Source: Planctomycetales bacterium (GTDB lineage Bacteria; Planctomycetota; SBBH01). Taken from it: 9,217 nt of DNA. Positions 7,109-9,217 of this stretch are shown piece after piece. The position numbers were made by a program, and so were the translations under genes. Every line of letters starts with the position of its first letter. The stretch's first letter is position 1. The stretch is from positions 1 through 9,217 of the forward strand of contig SBBH01000197.1 in NCBI GenBank assembly GCA_005239795.1, given 5' to 3'. The notes beneath the pieces were generated by a model, which was given only the letters and a program-made list of their open reading frames with translations, was not told where the DNA came from and made no database searches.

Positions 7109-7604
7109 ATGAAATCTGGACGTCTGGTTTTTTTTGTCATTGTCGCGTCCGCCCTGGCAGGGCCGATGATGCGGCGGGGGGAAGAGGGGATGGCCTGCCA
7201 GGCTTCTCCTCATTTTTACGCAGGCTGTCGGTCTGTCTCTGGAGGCGAACGCGTCCGCTTTCCCTCCAAGGACACCACGAGGAGAGCTGGAGCGCCAGCT
7301 GGGCGGTTTTTACCGGGAACACAGCGAACGCCGGCGGTACTACACCCTCCCTTCAGAAGAAGCGTCAGGGCTCGTCTTAACTGCCACCAAAAATCCAAAC
7401 CTCAAAACATTTAAATCAGCACAACTTCCATGCCACGGCGCATGCACGACGTGCACAGTGCCCTGCGCGGCTCAATGCACGAATTCTTGCGCGGGACTAT
7501 GCACAGAAACATGAACTTATAGATGCACGATGACGTGCCCTATCGAATGTGCGTTTTCCTGCACTCAGTCCGTGACGTTGGTCGGTATGGCACCTGGGAA
7601 TTAG
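7109..7604 (+). CDS. Secreted Cys-every-4 repeat protein with apparent frameshift and in-frame TGA
   Basis: No family is recognised. From ATG 7109 the product opens with MKSGRLVFFVIVASALAGP, a good export signal. Its own frame continues to a TAA at 7412-7414 but loses coding character after about 7215. The frame one base later (codons at 7182, 7185 and so on) is open from 7170 to 7511 with no ATG, GTG or TTG of its own. It reads as a natural protein, including GELERQLGGFYREH and RRRYYTLPSEEAS, before a Cys-rich tail. A single +1 shift joins the two; candidate sites are the G6 run (7176-7181) and the T5 run (7213-7217). An in-frame TGA at 7512 interrupts the Cys tail, which continues in register to a TAG at 7602. 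A second start is possible at ATG 7166/7169, with AGGG at 7159-7162. It could be a selenoprotein, a RiPP-like precursor, a metal or redox Cys protein, or a pseudogene with two lesions. Confidence 0.5.
7431..7562 (+). repeat. CxxxCxxxC array, 12 Cys-codon positions, one of them TGA
   Basis: In one frame, Cys codons stand at 7431, 7443, 7452, 7464, 7476, 7488, 7500, 7524, 7536, 7548 and 7560, and TGA at 7512. From 7452 on, the spacing is exactly 12 bases for ten positions. The only irregular step is 7443 to 7452, which makes a CxxC (CTTC). Codons are TGC except one TGT (7548). The residue after Cys is mostly Thr or Ala; the other two positions vary freely, so the Cys register is kept while the rest diverges. 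This suggests selection on protein rather than a recent DNA tandem array. The spacing resembles the CX3CX3CX3C of SCIFF-type ranthipeptide precursors, but an export signal upstream does not fit that class well. Confidence 0.8.
7519..7543 (+). promoter_or_regulatory. Stem-loop just after the in-frame TGA (SECIS-like candidate)
   Basis: ATAG (7519-7522) pairs with CTAT (7540-7543). After a small internal loop (A7523, T7524 against C7539), GCACG (7525-7529) pairs with CGTGC (7534-7538) around an ATGA loop. If the closing G-C pair opens, the loop is GATGAC with G first. The hairpin begins four bases after TGA 7512-7514, lies within the coding tail, and its apical loop is about 15 bases from the TGA. 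Bacterial selenocysteine-insertion elements sit immediately 3' of UGA and have a G near the start of the apical loop, so position and shape are compatible. The distance is at the short end and no folding was run. Confidence 0.35.
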
Positions 7605-7733
7605 AATCCATCGCGAGTTCGCTGTTTCGCAGTCCCTTGCGATTTCGTAAAGTTGGGGACCGTTCAGAAATGGCTGGTGCCTTTGTTGGAAACGCTTGTT
7701 GATGGGTATGGGTGATTTAACTTCATTTTTTCC
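7605..7733 (+). other. AT-richer leader region of ccsA
   Basis: About 130 bases without a supported gene, ending at ATG 7734. GC falls to 38% in 7681-7740 by hand count, against about 65-75% in flanking genes. There is no convincing ribosome site before the ATG. A TTGTTG (7683-7688) with TATGGG 18 bases on is the only promoter-like pair seen, and it is weak. The region probably starts a separate ccsA transcript. Confidence 0.4.
7610..7643 (+). other. Imperfect stem-loop after the Cys-repeat ORF
   Basis: ATCGCGAG (7610-7617) pairs with CTTGCGAT (7636-7643), 8 pairs with one G-U. Inside, CTG (7622-7624) can pair with CAG (7630-7632) around TTTCG. It begins six bases after the TAG at 7602-7604. 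Only three T follow, so as an intrinsic terminator it is weak; it may instead be a leader structure for ccsA. Confidence 0.3.
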
Positions 7734-9217
7734 ATGAACGTGAATGTGAATGGTCTCGTGCGCCGGCTCTCCGCCCTCTGGCTGGCGGCTCTTCCCTTTG
7801 CGGCGGGGGCGTCTGAGGAAGCTTTTGACCTCGCGCCGCTTCGGGACCTGCCAGTCCTGGATAACGGCCGCGTCAAGCCGCTCGACACCTTCGCCCGGGA
7901 GACCTTGCGGGAGGCGACCGGGAAGCCCGATTTCTCCGGGGCGAAGGATCCTACCACGGGTGCCAGGCGCCCCCTGCCGGGGATCGGCAAAGAACCGACG
8001 GCCCTTTTTCTGTCGCTTTGGGCCGATCCGTCTGCGTTCTCGGACGAGCCGTTGATCCTGATCGAGGATTTCGACCTCAAAGAGCGGTTGGGGGTTCCCC
8101 GCGGGGTCCAGCATCTCTCGAGCGCCTTCCTTGCCGGGCAGTTGAACAGCGCGACTTCCGCGTTTTCCGGGCTTCTCGCCCATGCCCAGGCCAAACGCGG
8201 CGAGAAGCGCGACGCGGATCTGACGCGCACGGAGCGTTGCGCCGAGGAGCTCTACCATCGCTACGCGCGCCTCGCGGCGGTCTTCGCGGGGATGGTCCCG
8301 GCGTTCGTCCCCCTGCCGGGGCGTGAGGAAAAAATCTGGCTGTCGTTAAAGGATCTGGGTGACCTGGCTGCGGCCGCCTCGATGCATGCCGGCGGCGACG
8401 CGCATGCACCTCTCATTGCCCTGGCGGGATCCCGCGAGGCGGCCGAAGCGCTTAAAGCTGCCATCGCCGCGCGCGACGCGGCCGCTTTTAATCGGGCGGC
8501 GCCGGCTTTTGCGCAAAAAACGAAAGAGGCCTACCGGCGTTTCCTCGAGACGCATCCGGCCGGGCTCTGGAACACACCGGAAATGCTGGATCGCGAGGTT
8601 CTGTACAACCGCCTGTCGCTCTACGAATGGGCCTGGAAGATTTATCTGGTCGCGTTTGCCCTTTTCCTGGTCGCCCGCGTCGCAGGGGGGCGCTTCTCGT
8701 TCGGCGCGGCGTTTTCCATGTTGGCGGCGGGATTTCTCGTCCACCTGGGCGGCTTTCTCCTTCGTTTCTCGATCGTGGGGGTTCATCCGGGGGAGATGCC
8801 CCGCATACCGCTCTCGAACCTGTACGAGGCGCTCGTCTTCTGCGCGCTGGGGGTCGCCCTCTGGGGGATGGTGTTCGAGGCGATCTACCGGAGCGCCCAC
8901 TTCGGGGCGGTCGCGTCGCTCGCGGGGTTCGCGGCGCTCGTCCTGGCGGGCAGTTGCGACACGATCTTCAACTCCAAGATTAGCCCGGTGCAGCCGGCCC
9001 TGCGCTCGTTCTGGATGAACTACCATGTCAGTTCCATGCTCTTGGGGTATGCCGGCGGCGTGATCGCGCTCGGGGTCTCACATCTCTATCTTTTCCGCTT
9101 CTTGCGCGGCGGTTCCGATGCAGCGCTCCTTCAGCGCTTGGACCGGTACAACTACAGAGCTATTCAGGTGGCGGCGCTTTTCATCGGGATTGGGCTCATG
9201 TTGGGAGCCGTCTGGGC
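7734..9217 (+). CDS. ccsA: Cytochrome c biogenesis protein CcsA/ResC, 3' end outside window
   Basis: Heme-handling membrane half of System II cytochrome c synthase, partner of ResB at 3797-5788. The frame is open from ATG 7734 to the window end (494 complete codons), with TGA 7713 upstream in frame, so 7734 is the first possible start. Residues 1-26 form a signal peptide ending AGA. Residues 27-295 are a large soluble domain, presumably periplasmic, opening with LPVLDNGRVKPLDTFAR (39-55), a segment I associate with long CcsA-type proteins. Hydrophobic helices follow at about 299-316, 324-348, 363-385, 391-407, 430-457 and 477-494. PLSNLYEALVF (359-369) and YHVSSMLLGYA (430-440) with His431 match conserved CcsA positions. 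The visible part stops at GAVW (491-494), which in the family directly precedes the heme-binding WWD motif, so that motif should lie just beyond the window. There is no sign of damage. Confidence 0.9.
   Translation, partial: MNVNVNGLVRRLSALWLAALPFAAGASEEAFDLAPLRDLPVLDNGRVKPLDTFARETLREATGKPDFSGAKDPTTGARRPLPGIGKEPTALFLSLWADPSAFSDEPLILIEDFDLKERLGVPRGVQHLSSAFLAGQLNSATSAFSGLLAHAQAKRGEKRDADLTRTERCAEELYHRYARLAAVFAGMVPAFVPLPGREEKIWLSLKDLGDLAAAASMHAGGDAHAPLIALAGSREAAEALKAAIAARDAAAFNRAAPAFAQKTKEAYRRFLETHPAGLWNTPEMLDREVLYNRLSLYEWAWKIYLVAFALFLVARVAGGRFSFGAAFSMLAAGFLVHLGGFLLRFSIVGVHPGEMPRIPLSNLYEALVFCALGVALWGMVFEAIYRSAHFGAVASLAGFAALVLAGSCDTIFNSKISPVQPALRSFWMNYHVSSMLLGYAGGVIALGVSHLYLFRFLRGGSDAALLQRLDRYNYRAIQVAALFIGIGLMLGAVW

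Noticed and set aside
7101..7135. Short stem (7101-7105 with 7116-7120) followed by eight T as an intrinsic terminator
   Set aside because: The stem has only 5 pairs, lies 7 bases from the T run and overlaps a plausible start and signal peptide; kept only as a weak possibility.
7218..7414. Continuation of the 7109 frame to TAA 7414 as the true C-terminus
   Set aside because: This tail is Arg/Pro-rich and looks out of frame, while the neighbouring frame shows protein-like sequence leading into a strict Cys register.
7512..7514. Genome-wide recoding of TGA as an amino acid
   Set aside because: ispA, nadK and the 5788-7098 gene all end naturally at TGA at family-typical or coupled ends, so TGA is a stop in general.
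7431..7562. CRISPR-like or minisatellite array of 12-base units
   Set aside because: Units share only TGC and often AC/GC; the other bases diverge and there are no spacers of CRISPR size. Conservation is at codon level.
7497..8258. 253-residue open frame on the - strand across the Cys tail and ccsA start
   Set aside because: Charged, low-information product antisense to a confident CcsA; its extent reflects GC bias.

Overview
The window is one strand of a GC-rich bacterial chromosome, with every supported gene on the + strand. No rRNA, tRNA, CRISPR array, insertion sequence or phage gene is visible. The genes are household ones: isoprenoid precursor synthesis, NADP synthesis and System II (Ccs/Res) cytochrome c maturation. 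Several details recall uncultured Planctomycetota, Omnitrophota or related lineages: the Dxs variant motifs, the ispA-dxs-nadK order, and a CcsA with a long periplasmic N-terminus. That is a weak guess made without any database search. TGA is used as an ordinary stop by ispA, nadK and the 5788-7098 gene, so the genetic code is standard.

Layout. Bases 1-56 may hold the last codons of an xseB-like gene. Then come ispA (40-942) and dxs (939-2888), which overlap by 4 bases, and nadK (2913-3740). ispA and dxs feed one pathway: Dxs makes DXP, the entry to the MEP route, and IspA condenses the C5 products to farnesyl diphosphate. NadK supplies NADP, which the MEP route consumes as NADPH. A short gap with three TGAGTNN heptads (3738-3758) separates this block from resB (3797-5788). 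resB overlaps by one base a membrane-anchored coiled-coil/HEAT-like protein of unknown function (5788-7098). At the right edge is a ccsA/resC gene (from 7734), cut off by the window just before its expected heme-binding WWD motif. ResB and CcsA together form the System II cytochrome c synthase.

The unusual part lies between the HEAT-like gene and ccsA (7099-7733), where GC drops to about 49% over 7381-7740. There is a signal-peptide start (ATG 7109) in one frame and, after an apparent +1 frameshift, a tail in another frame that becomes a strict Cys-every-fourth-residue repeat. Counting from 7452, ten positions spaced exactly 12 bases apart read TGC/TGT nine times. The tenth, in the middle of the series (7512), is an in-frame TGA, after which the Cys register continues for four more repeats to a TAG at 7602. 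A stem-loop starts four bases after the TGA. Three readings are open: a selenocysteine-containing Cys-repeat protein, a RiPP-like or metal/redox Cys-rich secreted peptide broken by mutation, or a decaying pseudogene. This is the best candidate for something undescribed in the window.
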